From: Bizionia sp. M204 | GTDB lineage: Bacteria > Bacteroidota > Bacteroidia > Flavobacteriales > Flavobacteriaceae | Length of the DNA: 64,000 nucleotides | Direction of reading: 5' to 3' | NCBI RefSeq assembly: GCF_023205095.1 | Contig: NZ_CP046242.1 | Location: forward strand, 398,501-462,500 | In this document: piece after piece, positions 10,501-18,053 of the stretch | How the letters are laid out: every line of letters begins with the position of its first letter | How positions within the stretch are numbered: position 1 is the stretch's first letter | The notes under the pieces: model-generated | Database searches by the model: none | Told to the model about the DNA's origin: nothing | What the model saw: the letters and a program-made list of their open reading frames with translations, nothing else | Program-made: the position numbers and the translations under genes

Positions 10501-10865
10501 GTTAAGGTTTGGTTAGATCCCACCGTAAAGATGTAATATATATTTGGATCGTCCGGTTTTGGAACTACTATTGCCGATTGCGTACTTGAGAAGTTGCCAG
10601 ATAGATTTCTACCATTACTCATGATAGTATGGTTACGATTATAAACAGTAGAACCTTCCGTATAAAATAATAAATTTCCGTCAGCATCTGATATGGAAGA
10701 ACAGCCTTCAACGGTGTTTAACATACCGTCATCTAAAGAAGTGACAGAACCATCGGTGGCAAATTGAATTCCAGCATTTTCGCCAAAATACCAATTGGAC
10801 GCTTGTTGTTGACTATAGGCACCAATAAAACACCATAAAAACGTAAAACAGAGAATTTTTTTCAT
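7557..10865 (-). CDS. Secreted propeller protein with four Cys-bounded modules and T9SS type B sorting domain
   Basis: 1102 residues from the ATG at 10865. A longer frame to 10949 exists but would overlap the permease gene and would bury the signal peptide (MKKILCFTFLWCFIGAYS, then Q). Residues about 20-420 are the same propeller-like domain as the 5159-7552 protein (SNWYFGENAG, GCSSISDADGNLLFYTEG, VVPKPDDPNIYYIF). An Ig-like domain follows (ATYEWRKDG, GTYTVDI), then four shared modules, a second Ig-like domain (YTYSWTSGQ) and a type B C-terminal domain (VFTPNGDGTNDTWNVQG, IYNRFGKLL, GGWDGTYNG). It is first of the three-gene series and probably shares their promoter at 10884-10891. Predicted T9SS cell-surface protein. 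Confidence 0.86.
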   Translation of the reverse strand: MKKILCFTFLWCFIGAYSQQQASNWYFGENAGIQFATDGSVTSLDDGMLNTVEGCSSISDADGNLLFYTEGSTVYNRNHTIMSNGRNLSGNFSSTQSAIVVPKPDDPNIYYIFTVGSNQTLTGLKYSEVDMTLDGGNGAVVRKDIPLLSQCAEKIAAVKNCESGAIWVIGFSNENGAFNNPQTANLNTFHAFEITDSGVSNRAVESTLTRMNVNDLRGYLKFSPDGSKVACANMGDGLYLLDFDASNGSLSNSQRLGISGLTDSPYGVEFSPDSHFLYVSASNDNFTNTQDDPNSHQSVLLQMDLTAPNISASTIIIDSRNAYRSALQLGPNGKIYRSMARTYNLGSPFLSVINNPNELGASCNYVNNAVSLGQNNSTQGLPPFIASFFVDKIDIIGSASETTFLPLCEGETYTLIADNIPGATYEWRKDGVVLSESDFDLVVNESGTYTVDINLNNGNCNRLEGEAIVTYYEIPVANPARKLEICNETILAEIDLTVRDANILGTQDPSIYEVHYFESQLDADNNENEITGLFTNTMNPTPIFARIHNKNNPNCYDTTSFDVEVFITPTANPIPDQIWCDDATDGDATNGQADINLLDFNAIVLDTQSSMDFNVTYHNSFANAETGANPLPNTYYNQTAFQEEIFVRVENDIKTDCFSTTSFMVTINPLPPAFNTSLIQCDEDGNMDGRTRFNLDEAFDALSGNSTTVSIEYYENSIDADSGISMLDPLGYINSANPEIVIVKIIDNTTGCYSLANLSLEVSTTQINNYQAPEVCDELDSEDGINTFDLNAITTAIQQDNTITFPVSYYANYNDALLEQNALSTPFNNTIPYNQTIYSRVENNNACYGIGEVSFTINPRPQLEANETVLYCLNTFPNTITLDAGILNDSPNNYTYSWTSGQTTNSININEVGTYTVTATNAFGCTKTRSITVEPSNIATIETINIQDALQSNNTITVIVSGEGEYEFALFDATGALYTAYQTSNEFTNVDPGIYTVSIRDVKNNCGIVEDMVSVIGFPNVFTPNGDGTNDTWNVQGVTAMFQPSTRIQIYNRFGKLLKELSPLNGGWDGTYNGEVMPNDDYWFSVKLQDGRIFKSHFTLKR

Positions 10866-10883
10866 TTGGATAGCAATATGATC

Positions 10884-10891
10884 CAAATATA
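10884..10891 (-). promoter_or_regulatory. -7 element for the T9SS surface protein gene series
   Basis: CAAATATA on plus reads TATATTTG on minus, an exact TAnnTTTG match 19 bp upstream of the ATG at 10865. No convincing -33 TTG is seen; the upstream half would lie within the end of the permease gene. Confidence 0.5.
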
Positions 10892-11719
10892 TTACAAATC
10901 TCGCTTCTTTAATAATCTTAAGGACAAAAACACAAATATAGCTGTCCAAACTAATACAATTGCAACTTCATACCAATGCACGGCATAGTCATAAGCTAAA
11001 TCGGCCTTTTCAGGAAATTTAGTTATCATAATACGCTGAATGGGTTGATCTATTAATTTGTACATGGACTCTAATGGTAAAAAGCCTTTAACTTTAAACG
11101 CCGTTTCTGAATTTCCAAAAACTTCATAAGCTCCCCAATATACAAGCCATTCAACTATATAAAGCACGAATAAAAATGCTAATGCAAATGCGGATCGCCT
11201 TAAAAGCATGGCAAAAAATAAACAGAGAGTGAAGAATCCAACAAGCTTTACAAAATAAGCTAATAGGAACTCGGTTTCTCTAAAAATGATGCTTGCTTCC
11301 GTATAACTGGAATAGTACATGCCGATTAAAAATGAGGCCACAGCAATTAGAACCGTTGCAAATAATGAGAAAAATACAATGGTGTAAAATTTAGAGAGTA
11401 TAAATTCTTTTTTGCTTAAACCGTCAATTAAATTTTGTTTGATGGTTTTGTTGCTGTATTCATTCCCAATCATACTCACCACAACAATTGCAAAGAACAA
11501 TTTGAAATATGAGGCAAAAAATGTGGTGATATGCCAGATTAATGGGAAGTTAAAAATGCCTAATTCGCCTAATTCTAAAGTGAAAAATCCGAAGAAATTT
11601 ATTTTTATAGATGACAATACCAAAACCGTAAATGGCAAAATGAATGAAATAAATATTAATATTTTATTCGTTCTGCTTAACAGTAATTTTTGCAATTCTA
11701 AATTTACTAGTCGTAACAT
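10892..11719 (-). CDS. ABC-2 type transporter permease
   Basis: 275 residues. Hydrophobic segments sit at about 20-45, 60-85, 110-135, 150-170, 175-195 and 250-270, giving about six membrane helices with a short soluble part before the last one. This is the layout of ABC-2 family permeases that partner with BcrA/CcmA-like ATPases. The N-terminus (MLRLVNLELQKLLLSRTNK) is typical of the antibiotic/lantibiotic exporter or regulatory ABC permease type. The gene follows its ATPase after 18 bp, so they form one operon. The substrate cannot be read from sequence. Confidence 0.85.
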   Translation of the reverse strand: MLRLVNLELQKLLLSRTNKILIFISFILPFTVLVLSSIKINFFGFFTLELGELGIFNFPLIWHITTFFASYFKLFFAIVVVSMIGNEYSNKTIKQNLIDGLSKKEFILSKFYTIVFFSLFATVLIAVASFLIGMYYSSYTEASIIFRETEFLLAYFVKLVGFFTLCLFFAMLLRRSAFALAFLFVLYIVEWLVYWGAYEVFGNSETAFKVKGFLPLESMYKLIDQPIQRIMITKFPEKADLAYDYAVHWYEVAIVLVWTAIFVFLSLRLLKKRDL

Positions 11720-11737
11720 GTGGTTGGTTTTGATTGG

Positions 11738-12631
11738 TTAGTTGTCTGTTAATTGTAAGAATTGTTCTTCAAGACTTTCTTTTCGTTTTACTAAATGGGT
11801 TAAAACGATACCGTTATCAAACAACAATTTGTTAACGCTTTTGGCATCCATAGGTTCATCTAGAAATGCTGTAATTAAACCGTCTTCAACTTTAATTTTT
11901 CCAAACATTTTTTTACTTTCCAAGAACGCCATAAGGTTATTGGTATCCTCTGCTTTAAGTTCTAGAAAACCATGACTGGATATCATTTCGTCTACTGGGC
12001 CAGAATATAATTTTTCGCCTTTTCGAAGAATAACCACGTGTGTACATACCTTTTCTACTTCGTCTAATAAATGGGAGGCTAACAAAATAGTGGTACCTTG
12101 ACTGGCAATTAATTGAATTAAACTTCGTATTTGATGGATACCTTGCGGATCTAAACCATTGGTTGGCTCATCTAAGATTAGAATTTCTGGATCGTTTAAT
12201 AAGGCTGATGCAATAGCTAAACGTTGTTTCATACCCAAAGAAAAGGTTTGAAACTTGCTGTCTTTTCTATCTAAAAGTTTAACGAGTTCTAGCTTTTCAT
12301 CTATTTTACTAAAAGGGACCCCTTTAATTTTGCAAACCAATTTCAGGTTTTGATACGCTGTCATGTATGGATAAAAATTTGGTCGCTCAATAATTGCGCC
12401 TACTTTTTTTAAAGCATCATGTGTTGAGGTATTCCCATCAAACCAATGAAAGTCACCAGATGTTTTATTTACAACATTTAAAACAATGCCTAATGTAGTA
12501 GATTTTCCGCTACCATTAGGTCCTAGGATCCCGTAAACATTCCCTTTGTTGATGGTGAATGATAAATCTTTAACAGCCGTAAGGAAGCCAAATTTTTTAG
12601 TCAGATTATTAATTGTCAGTATGGTTTCCAA
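11738..12631 (-). CDS. ABC transporter ATP-binding protein (CcmA/BcrA type)
   Basis: 297 residues. It carries Walker A GPNGSGKST, signature FSLGMKQRL, Walker B EILILDEPTNGLDPQG and the H-loop LLASHLLDEV, so it is a complete single nucleotide-binding domain. The roughly 80-residue C-terminal tail is typical of multidrug/lantibiotic exporter ATPases. The start codon is TTG at 12631: an in-frame stop lies eight codons upstream and no ATG occurs before the Walker A motif. It is paired with the permease downstream. GldA (gliding) is an alternative family, but the GldF/GldG neighbours are absent and the N-terminus does not look like GldA. Confidence 0.88.
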   Translation of the reverse strand: METILTINNLTKKFGFLTAVKDLSFTINKGNVYGILGPNGSGKSTTLGIVLNVVNKTSGDFHWFDGNTSTHDALKKVGAIIERPNFYPYMTAYQNLKLVCKIKGVPFSKIDEKLELVKLLDRKDSKFQTFSLGMKQRLAIASALLNDPEILILDEPTNGLDPQGIHQIRSLIQLIASQGTTILLASHLLDEVEKVCTHVVILRKGEKLYSGPVDEMISSHGFLELKAEDTNNLMAFLESKKMFGKIKVEDGLITAFLDEPMDAKSVNKLLFDNGIVLTHLVKRKESLEEQFLQLTDN

Positions 12632-12702
12632 AATAGTTCTGTTTTTGGTTAATGGTTACTTGTAGGACGAGCAAGTTATTAATTTGTTACATGCTAAAAT
12701 AA

Positions 12703-12730
12703 AAAAAGCATTCGGTTAAGAATGCTTTTT
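12703..12730 (-). terminator. Rho-independent terminator (bidirectional)
   Basis: An 11-bp perfect stem (AAAAAGCATTC at 12703-12713, GAATGCTTTTT at 12720-12730) with a 6-nt loop and T-runs on both strands. It sits 39 bp after the stop of the 12769-13284 gene and separates it from the ABC operon. Confidence 0.85.
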
Positions 12731-12768
12731 AATAGTAATTGTTGTCTGCTTAATTGACTAGCAAGGTG

Positions 12769-13284
12769 TTAATTCCAATTCTCGTCAAAATCTAAATTAT
12801 CATAATCGTCCACATCTAAATCGTCTTCAAATTCATTGTAGTCGTCATAACTTTCAGCTTCAAAGTTTTTTTCTGGAGCTTCATCCGGAATTTGACCATG
12901 AACAAACATGAGGTTTGGATAATCTGTACCTTCGGTTTCTTCAACAATTTCAGCAAGTTCCACATAAAATGTCCACATGCTTAAAAAATCATACACATAA
13001 ATAAGTTTGTTTAAACCTTCATGCACGGTGTCTTTTAAAACAGATCTACTCATCAGTTTTACAGGATTCAAGCCATCGCTCATATCAAATAATGAAATTT
13101 CTTCACCTTGATTCCATTCATCATCAGACAAATAAAACGAAGCCATTTCTGTACCATCAAATCCAAAGGATTGTGTAATGGTATTATGAAGGTCTTCCAT
13201 GGTATCCGTTTCACGAATTTCTATATCGCGAAAAACGTCCTTGTCCGTGTCGTTATCTAGTACTATTCGAAATCTGTATATCAT
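12769..13284 (-). CDS. PRiA4_ORF3-like (TnpR passenger-like) family protein
   Basis: 171 residues from the ATG at 13284. The pattern YRFRIVLDN...RDIEIRETDTMEDLHNTI, followed by YLSDDEWNQG, fits the plasmid pRiA4b ORF3 / IS1096 passenger family (PF07929). That family is common as an ordinary chromosomal gene in Bacteroidota. The last 40 residues are very acidic (YDDYNEFEDDLDVDDYDNLD). Molecular function is unknown. Despite the family name there is no transposase or recombinase gene nearby. Single gene with its own terminator. Confidence 0.8.
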   Translation of the reverse strand: MIYRFRIVLDNDTDKDVFRDIEIRETDTMEDLHNTITQSFGFDGTEMASFYLSDDEWNQGEEISLFDMSDGLNPVKLMSRSVLKDTVHEGLNKLIYVYDFLSMWTFYVELAEIVEETEGTDYPNLMFVHGQIPDEAPEKNFEAESYDDYNEFEDDLDVDDYDNLDFDENWN

Positions 13285-13320
13285 ATTTTTATTTATGCCG
13301 CAAAGGTAGTTATTTTAAAA

Positions 13321-14334
13321 TTATTTGCTAAATCGATGTAGCGTAAATGTCATAGCTGAAAGCAAGAAAAATGCACCCACTTGATGTGCCACACCTAACC
13401 ACAACGGAACCGCATAAATGATGGTTAATACGCCTAATAAAAATTGAAAACCGACTAAAATCAGCAAAGCATTTATACTCTTTTGTTGGAGGTTTGTAAG
13501 GGTCATTTCGCGCGCTTTAAACCACAAAATAAATATGGATGCTACAACCAAGTAAGCCAATGTTCTATGTATAAATTGAATACCACTTGGATTTTCAATG
13601 AGATTTTTATAAAACGGTTCTAAAATATAAACCGTGTGATGCATAAATTTGCCTTCATTCATAAAAGGCCAATGGTTATGCAGTAAACCAGCTTTTAAAC
13701 CGGCCACAAATCCACCATAAATTATTTGAACAATGAGGATGAGGTAGCTAACAATAATAAGGTTTCTAAACTTTTTGTCAATGACTTTTTTATCAGGATA
13801 TATTAAATCCAAAGCTACCCAAAGTGTTGCAGCAAAGGTTAAGAATGCCGTTGTTAAATGGGCTGCTAATCTGAAATGACTTACATCTGGCATATCTACC
13901 AAACCACTTTTTACCATATACCAACCTAAAAAACCTTGAAATCCACCTAGACCTAATAAAACCAAACATTTTTTGATGGTGCTTTTTGTAAGTTGCTTGC
14001 GAAATAGAAAATATAAGAAAGGAATAATAAAGACTAATCCTATGACTCGGCCAATTAACCTATGAAACCATTCCCAAAAATATATACCTTTAAAATCTTC
14101 TATAGTAAAGTGTGAATGCAACTTTTGAAATTCCGGATACTGCTGATACAATGCAAAAGCATCCTGCCATTCCGCATCATTTAATGGCGGGATAGTTCCT
14201 GTTATAAGTTTGTAGTCGGACATAGATAAACCCGAATCTGTTAATCGGGTAATACCACCAACCACAACCATGATAAAAATAAGAACGCAACCTGTAAGGA
14301 GCCAGTAGATTACTTTTTTATTGTCTTTTTTCAT
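13321..14334 (-). CDS. ctaA: Heme A synthase, COX15/CtaA family
   Basis: 337 residues with about eight membrane helices. It converts heme O to heme A for aa3-type cytochrome oxidase at the inner membrane. Family signs are the first helix followed by GGITRLTDSGLSMSDY, the haem-ligand type histidines in WEWFHRLIGR, VSHFRLAAHLTTAF, FIHRTLAYL and AHQVGAFFLL, and the normal length. The extra loop with two-proline TIPPLNDAEWQ is the usual eukaryote/Bacteroidota type. The cytochrome oxidase genes are not in the window. Confidence 0.92.
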   Translation of the reverse strand: MKKDNKKVIYWLLTGCVLIFIMVVVGGITRLTDSGLSMSDYKLITGTIPPLNDAEWQDAFALYQQYPEFQKLHSHFTIEDFKGIYFWEWFHRLIGRVIGLVFIIPFLYFLFRKQLTKSTIKKCLVLLGLGGFQGFLGWYMVKSGLVDMPDVSHFRLAAHLTTAFLTFAATLWVALDLIYPDKKVIDKKFRNLIIVSYLILIVQIIYGGFVAGLKAGLLHNHWPFMNEGKFMHHTVYILEPFYKNLIENPSGIQFIHRTLAYLVVASIFILWFKAREMTLTNLQQKSINALLILVGFQFLLGVLTIIYAVPLWLGVAHQVGAFFLLSAMTFTLHRFSK

Positions 14335-14341
14335 TTTTTAT

Positions 14342-14375
14342 TGAGTTTTCAGAGTTACAGAGTTACAGAGTTTTG
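14342..14375. repeat. 8-bp periodic tract downstream of the four-helix-bundle gene
   Basis: The plus strand reads TTTTCAGAGTTACAGAGTTACAGAGTTTT in parts: a CAGAGTTA unit twice, plus a partial CAGAGTTT third copy. It lies between the heme A synthase start and the four-helix-bundle stop. Confidence 0.6.
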
Positions 14376-14381
14376 AAAAGG

Positions 14382-14750
14382 TTAGTTTTTTATTTTACGA
14401 ATAAAATTGGAAAGCATCCGTTCAATTTCTCTACTGTCATTATATAATTTAATAAAATTATCTTGTTTCAAAAACTTTAAATTGTAAGCTATTTCAAGTT
14501 GTGTTTGTAATTCAAACAGCGAACTTAAAGCAATGTTCAAAAAACGCAAATAATCTTTCTTTCCTTCTCTACCGTAACCTTCTGCGATATTACTCGGAAT
14601 AGAGGTTGCAGATCTTTTTATTTGAGACGTTAACGCATACAATTCATCAGGCGGAAAAACCATTACTTCACTATAAATTAAAGTCACCAATGCCATAGAC
14701 TTTTGCCAGACTAATAATTTTCTGAAGGTGCTATTTTTTGAACTTTCCAT
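14382..14750 (-). CDS. Four-helix-bundle protein (23S rRNA intervening-sequence protein/Avd-like family)
   Basis: 122 residues. The sequence FRKLLVWQKSMALVTLIY, then ALTSQIKRSATSIPSNIAEGYGR and FLNIALSSLFELQTQLEIA, is diagnostic of the TIGR02436/S23-type four-helix bundle family. That family is known from 23S rRNA intervening sequences and as accessory Avd proteins of diversity-generating retroelements. It is also common as stand-alone genes in Bacteroidota. Here no rRNA and no reverse transcriptase is near, so only the family is claimed. The gene is bracketed by two short-period tracts, at 14342-14375 and 14783-14821. Confidence 0.88.
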   Translation of the reverse strand: MESSKNSTFRKLLVWQKSMALVTLIYSEVMVFPPDELYALTSQIKRSATSIPSNIAEGYGREGKKDYLRFLNIALSSLFELQTQLEIAYNLKFLKQDNFIKLYNDSREIERMLSNFIRKIKN

Positions 14751-14782
14751 TTGTGAATTATGTTTTTTAGTGTCAAATTATT

Positions 14783-14821
14783 TTACCGCTTTACCACTTT
14801 TCAACTTTGTCTCTTTGCAAC
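14783..14821. repeat. 8-9 bp quasi-periodic tract upstream of the four-helix-bundle gene
   Basis: On the minus strand the tract reads as successive GCAAAGAGA / CAAAGTTG / AAAAGTGG / TAAAGCGG / TAAAA, i.e. an NAAAG core every 8-9 bp. It starts immediately after the stop codon of the CCA-adding enzyme gene. Confidence 0.55.
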
Positions 14822-16237
14822 TTATACTCGCGTCAACCCCAAACGTTCCCCTTCTTTCAACATGAGTTGAAAAGCCGCCTCATGTTCATTGGGAATTTCA
14901 CCTTCTAAAATAGCTTCTTTAATTTTTTCTTTAATCGTGCCAATCTCTCGTGAAGGTTTAATGCCAAACGTTTCCATAATTTCTTCACCCGAAACCGGTG
15001 GTTGAAAATTTCGTACCTGATCACGTTCTTCAACTTCTACAATTTTATCACGTACAAGCTTAAAGTTATTGTGGTATTTCTGGAATTTCTTCGGATTCTT
15101 CGTGGTAATATCTGCTTCACACAGCGTCATTAAGTCGTCCACATAATCACCAGCATCAAAAACCAAACGTCTTACAGCCGAATCTGAAACCATATCATCC
15201 GCAAGTGCAATAGGCCTAGAACTCATAAACACCATTTTTTGTACAAATTTCATTTTATCATTCAAAGGCATTTTCAAACGTTTGAATAAATGGTAAACCA
15301 TTTTGGAGCCTTCAAATTCATGGGCATGAAAGGTCCAGCCATTTTTTTTGTGAAAGCGTTTTGTGGGCGCTTTTCCAATATCATGAAGTAAAGCAGCCCA
15401 GCGAAGCCAAAGGTTATCCGTGTTTTCTGCAATATTATCTACGACTTCTAATGTGTGATAAAAATTATCTTTATGACGTTGCCCTTCAATTTCATCAATC
15501 CCTTTTAATGCGGTTAGTTCAGGTAAAATATGTTTTAATAATCCTCTTTCTTCCAACAGTAAAAAACCAATGGACGGTTTTGGCGATTCTAAAATCTTGT
15601 TCAGTTCAACAACAATACGTTCGTTTGTTATAATCTCTAATCTGCTATTATTTTTTGAAATAGCCTGTAAGGATTCGGGCTCAATAGTAAAGTGCAATTG
15701 TGTAGCAAAACGGATGGCCCGCATCATCCGTAAAGGATCGTCACTATATGTAATATCTGGATTTAAAGGTGTACGAATTATCTTGTTTTCTAAATCTAGA
15801 ACGCCTTGGAAAGGGTCTAATAAATTGCCAAAATTAGATTTGTTTAAACTTAACGCTAGAGCATTTATGGTAAAGTCCCGACGATTCTGATCATCTTCCA
15901 GCGTGCCATTTTCTACAACAGGATTCCGGCTGTCCTCATGGTAACTTTCTTTACGAGCACCTACAAATTCTATTTCTATATCTTCAAAACGCAACATGGC
16001 AGTTCCATACGTTTTAAATACTTGAACTTTAGGTTTATTGGGAAGGTTTTTAGCTACTTGTCGGGCTAATTCAATGCCACTTCCAATAGCTACAATATCA
16101 ATATCTTTAGGATTTCCGCGTTTCAGAAGAAAATCGCGAACAAAACCACCAATTACATAACAGTCAACCTGTAATTCTTCAGCAGATTTTGAAATGGTTT
16201 CAAATATAGAATGCTCTAATGCGTTTTTATAATTCAT
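14822..16237 (-). CDS. cca: CCA tRNA nucleotidyltransferase with HD domain
   Basis: 471 residues from the ATG at 16237; a TTG three codons earlier (16246) is the only other option. It adds or repairs the 3' CCA of tRNAs. Nucleotidyltransferase head: YVIGGFVRDFLLKRG then DIDIVAIG (the DxD metal site), and RRDFTINALALSL. The class II polyA-polymerase-like neck follows, with DDPLRMMRAIRFATQ. The HD phosphohydrolase domain begins near residue 250 (WAALLHDIGKAPTKRFH). The length fits the bacterial HD-containing branch. The visible tRNA genes (60 kb) do not encode CCA, so the enzyme is needed. Confidence 0.93.
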   Translation of the reverse strand: MNYKNALEHSIFETISKSAEELQVDCYVIGGFVRDFLLKRGNPKDIDIVAIGSGIELARQVAKNLPNKPKVQVFKTYGTAMLRFEDIEIEFVGARKESYHEDSRNPVVENGTLEDDQNRRDFTINALALSLNKSNFGNLLDPFQGVLDLENKIIRTPLNPDITYSDDPLRMMRAIRFATQLHFTIEPESLQAISKNNSRLEIITNERIVVELNKILESPKPSIGFLLLEERGLLKHILPELTALKGIDEIEGQRHKDNFYHTLEVVDNIAENTDNLWLRWAALLHDIGKAPTKRFHKKNGWTFHAHEFEGSKMVYHLFKRLKMPLNDKMKFVQKMVFMSSRPIALADDMVSDSAVRRLVFDAGDYVDDLMTLCEADITTKNPKKFQKYHNNFKLVRDKIVEVEERDQVRNFQPPVSGEEIMETFGIKPSREIGTIKEKIKEAILEGEIPNEHEAAFQLMLKEGERLGLTRV

Positions 16238-16333
16238 AAGTTTCAAATTCCCTGTCTGATTGATTAACAGACACCCTTCGCATTCAAAATCCCAAGTTGA
16301 ATTTCAGGAATTTACTACTTGAATATTGAAGAT

Positions 16334-16894
16334 TTATGGCCTAATAACTTCAACTTTACCGTCCTTATTTAATTTAATAATTGTGGAAGGCTGTGTCTTG
16401 ATTTTTTCGTTTTGCAAATTTACAACATAGTCCACATCTTTTAAAATGTCTGCATGTATTTCTTTGAATGATTTTGGCGAAGGATAATCGCTCATATTTG
16501 CTGACGTTGAAACAATGGGTTTTTGGAATAATTCAATTAATTCGTAAGCAAAACCTTCATGTACAATCCGGATGGCCAACGTATTATCGCGGGCTAGTAA
16601 ATTTGGTGCCACTAAACGTGGCTTATTATAAATTATAGTCGTTGGTTTTGTTGCTGTTTCTAAAAACTTTAATGCAGCTTCTGGAACCTCCTCAATATAG
16701 GTTTTTAGCATTTCCAAGCTAGATACTAAACAGATTAATGCTTTACTTTCTACACGTTTTTTTAACGCGTAAATTTCTGAAATGGCTTTGGCGTTAGTAG
16801 CATCGCAGCCCAATCCCCAAATGGTATCTGTAGGGTAAAGGATGGTTTTGCCTGCTTTTAAATGGGCTAATGCTTGCTGAATAGTGTTTGTCAT
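16334..16894 (-). CDS. L-threonylcarbamoyladenylate synthase (YrdC/Sua5 family)
   Basis: 186 residues from the ATG at 16894. The frame stays open upstream to 17206, but that part overlaps the divergent aminotransferase and has no YrdC homology. The enzyme makes threonylcarbamoyl-AMP from threonine, bicarbonate and ATP for the t6A37 tRNA modification. Motifs: KTILYPTDTIWGLGCDA near the start, KKRVESKALICLVSS, and SANMSDYPSPKSF near the C-terminus. The length corresponds to the stand-alone YrdC (TsaC) type. It is divergent from the glycan cluster with an 82-bp gap. Confidence 0.9.
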   Translation of the reverse strand: MTNTIQQALAHLKAGKTILYPTDTIWGLGCDATNAKAISEIYALKKRVESKALICLVSSLEMLKTYIEEVPEAALKFLETATKPTTIIYNKPRLVAPNLLARDNTLAIRIVHEGFAYELIELFQKPIVSTSANMSDYPSPKSFKEIHADILKDVDYVVNLQNEKIKTQPSTIIKLNKDGKVEVIRP

Positions 16895-16910
16895 TTCGCA
16901 AAAATAATAA

Positions 16911-16941
16911 TTGGTAACCAATAGTAAACAATTTATATTTG
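16911..16941 (+). promoter_or_regulatory. Promoter of the aminosugar/glycosyltransferase operon
   Basis: TTG at 16911-16913 and TATATTTG at 16934-16941 are 20 bp apart, an exact match to the Bacteroidota TTG-N19..21-TAnnTTTG promoter. It lies 35 bp upstream of the ATG at 16977. Confidence 0.75.
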
Positions 16942-16976
16942 TAATTTGGCATCTAAACGCAATTGCCAGCTCACCC

Positions 16977-18053
16977 ATGATAAATGTTACACAATCCTTT
17001 CTGCCACCAATCCAAGAGTTCGAAGCCATTTTAAAACATGCTTGGGATAAAAAATGGATGACCAATAGAGGTGAATTACTTCTAGAATTAGAATCTAAAT
17101 TATCTACATATTTAGGTGTCTCCAACTTTTTTATAACTACCAACGGCACATTACCGTTACAAATTGCTTTGAAAACATTAGGCATTACAAAGGAAGTGAT
17201 CACCACGCCATTTAGTTACGTGGCAACAACATCGGCTATTATTTGGGAAAACTGCACGCCTGTTTTTGTGGATATTGAGCGCGATATGTTAACTATAAAT
17301 CCTGCAAAAATAGAAGCAGCAATTACCGAAAACACCGAAGCTATTTTAGCAACACATGTGTTTGGAAATCCTTGTGATGTGGAAGCTATTCAGGCAATTG
17401 CTGAAAAACATCATTTAAAAGTCATTTATGATGCAGCACACTGTTTTGCTGTATCCTATAAAGGTAAATCCATTTTTGAATATGGCGATATAATTTCCAC
17501 CAGTTTTCATGCTACCAAATTATTTCATACAGGTGAAGGTGGTGCCATATTTGTTCCTAATGATGCGCTTTTTAAAAAGTGTTATTACCATCATAATTTT
17601 GGGCATAATGGACCATTAGAATATCATGGTTTGGGAATAAATGCCAAAGCTTCAGAAATGCAAGCTGCTATGGGTTTAAGTGTACTTCCTTATATTGATA
17701 CTATTATTGCTAAACGAAAACTGTTAACCGAAACCTATGAGTCTTTACTAAAAGACAATGCGAATATGTCGCTTTTTGGTTTTAGAGAATTTGCAGAGAA
17801 AAATTACTCGTATATGCCTGTTGTCTTTAAAGATGAAATCTTTATGCAACTGGTTTTAGAAAAATTAGCAGCGCTAAAAATATATCCTCGACGCTATTTT
17901 TATCCGTCATTAAATAAGTTGCCTTATGTAGAAAAATCGGTAAGCATGCCGATTTCTGAAGATATTTGCAGTAAAATTCTTTGTTTACCCTTATATTTCG
18001 AATTAGAAAAACAGCAAGTTGCAGAAATCTGTAACGTTATTAATTCTTTATAA
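16977..18053 (+). CDS. DegT/DnrJ/EryC1/StrS family sugar aminotransferase
   Basis: 358 residues from the ATG at 16977; the frame extends 22 codons upstream but the promoter lies inside that part. A PLP enzyme that puts an amino group on a nucleotide-linked keto-sugar. Motifs: N-terminal SFLPP..EFEAIL, TNGTLPLQIAL, TTPFSYVATTSAI, YDAAHCFAVSYKGK (PLP-Asp) and SFHATKLFHTGEGGA (Schiff-base Lys). The Asp/His and Lys sites are complete. The stop touches the start of the acyltransferase (taaATG), so the two are translationally coupled and probably make an N-acylated aminosugar such as a 4-acylamino-4,6-dideoxyhexose. The exact substrate is not readable. Confidence 0.9.
   Translation: MINVTQSFLPPIQEFEAILKHAWDKKWMTNRGELLLELESKLSTYLGVSNFFITTNGTLPLQIALKTLGITKEVITTPFSYVATTSAIIWENCTPVFVDIERDMLTINPAKIEAAITENTEAILATHVFGNPCDVEAIQAIAEKHHLKVIYDAAHCFAVSYKGKSIFEYGDIISTSFHATKLFHTGEGGAIFVPNDALFKKCYYHHNFGHNGPLEYHGLGINAKASEMQAAMGLSVLPYIDTIIAKRKLLTETYESLLKDNANMSLFGFREFAEKNYSYMPVVFKDEIFMQLVLEKLAALKIYPRRYFYPSLNKLPYVEKSVSMPISEDICSKILCLPLYFELEKQQVAEICNVINSL

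Noticed and set aside
10866-10949. Longer start for the 1102-residue surface protein
   Set aside because: It would overlap the permease gene and place 28 residues before a perfect signal peptide.
12629-12631. Identification of the ABC pair as gliding motility GldA with partners
   Set aside because: GldF and GldG are not next to it and the N-terminus is of the exporter type, so only a general ABC exporter is called.
12769-13284. Transposon resolvase or IS passenger gene as sign of a mobile element
   Set aside because: Only the family name suggests this. No transposase, inverted repeats or target duplications are seen, and the family is a normal chromosomal gene in Bacteroidota.
14382-14750. 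23S rRNA intervening sequence or diversity-generating retroelement
   Set aside because: No rRNA, reverse transcriptase, template repeat or variable repeat is present in the window; only the accessory-type protein is found.
15361-15890. Plus-strand frames opposite the cca gene
   Set aside because: Shadow frames of a clearly recognised minus-strand gene, with no independent features.
16895-17206. N-terminal extension of the YrdC protein
   Set aside because: It overlaps the promoter and first codons of the divergent aminotransferase and has no family similarity; the ATG at 16894 begins directly at the conserved domain.
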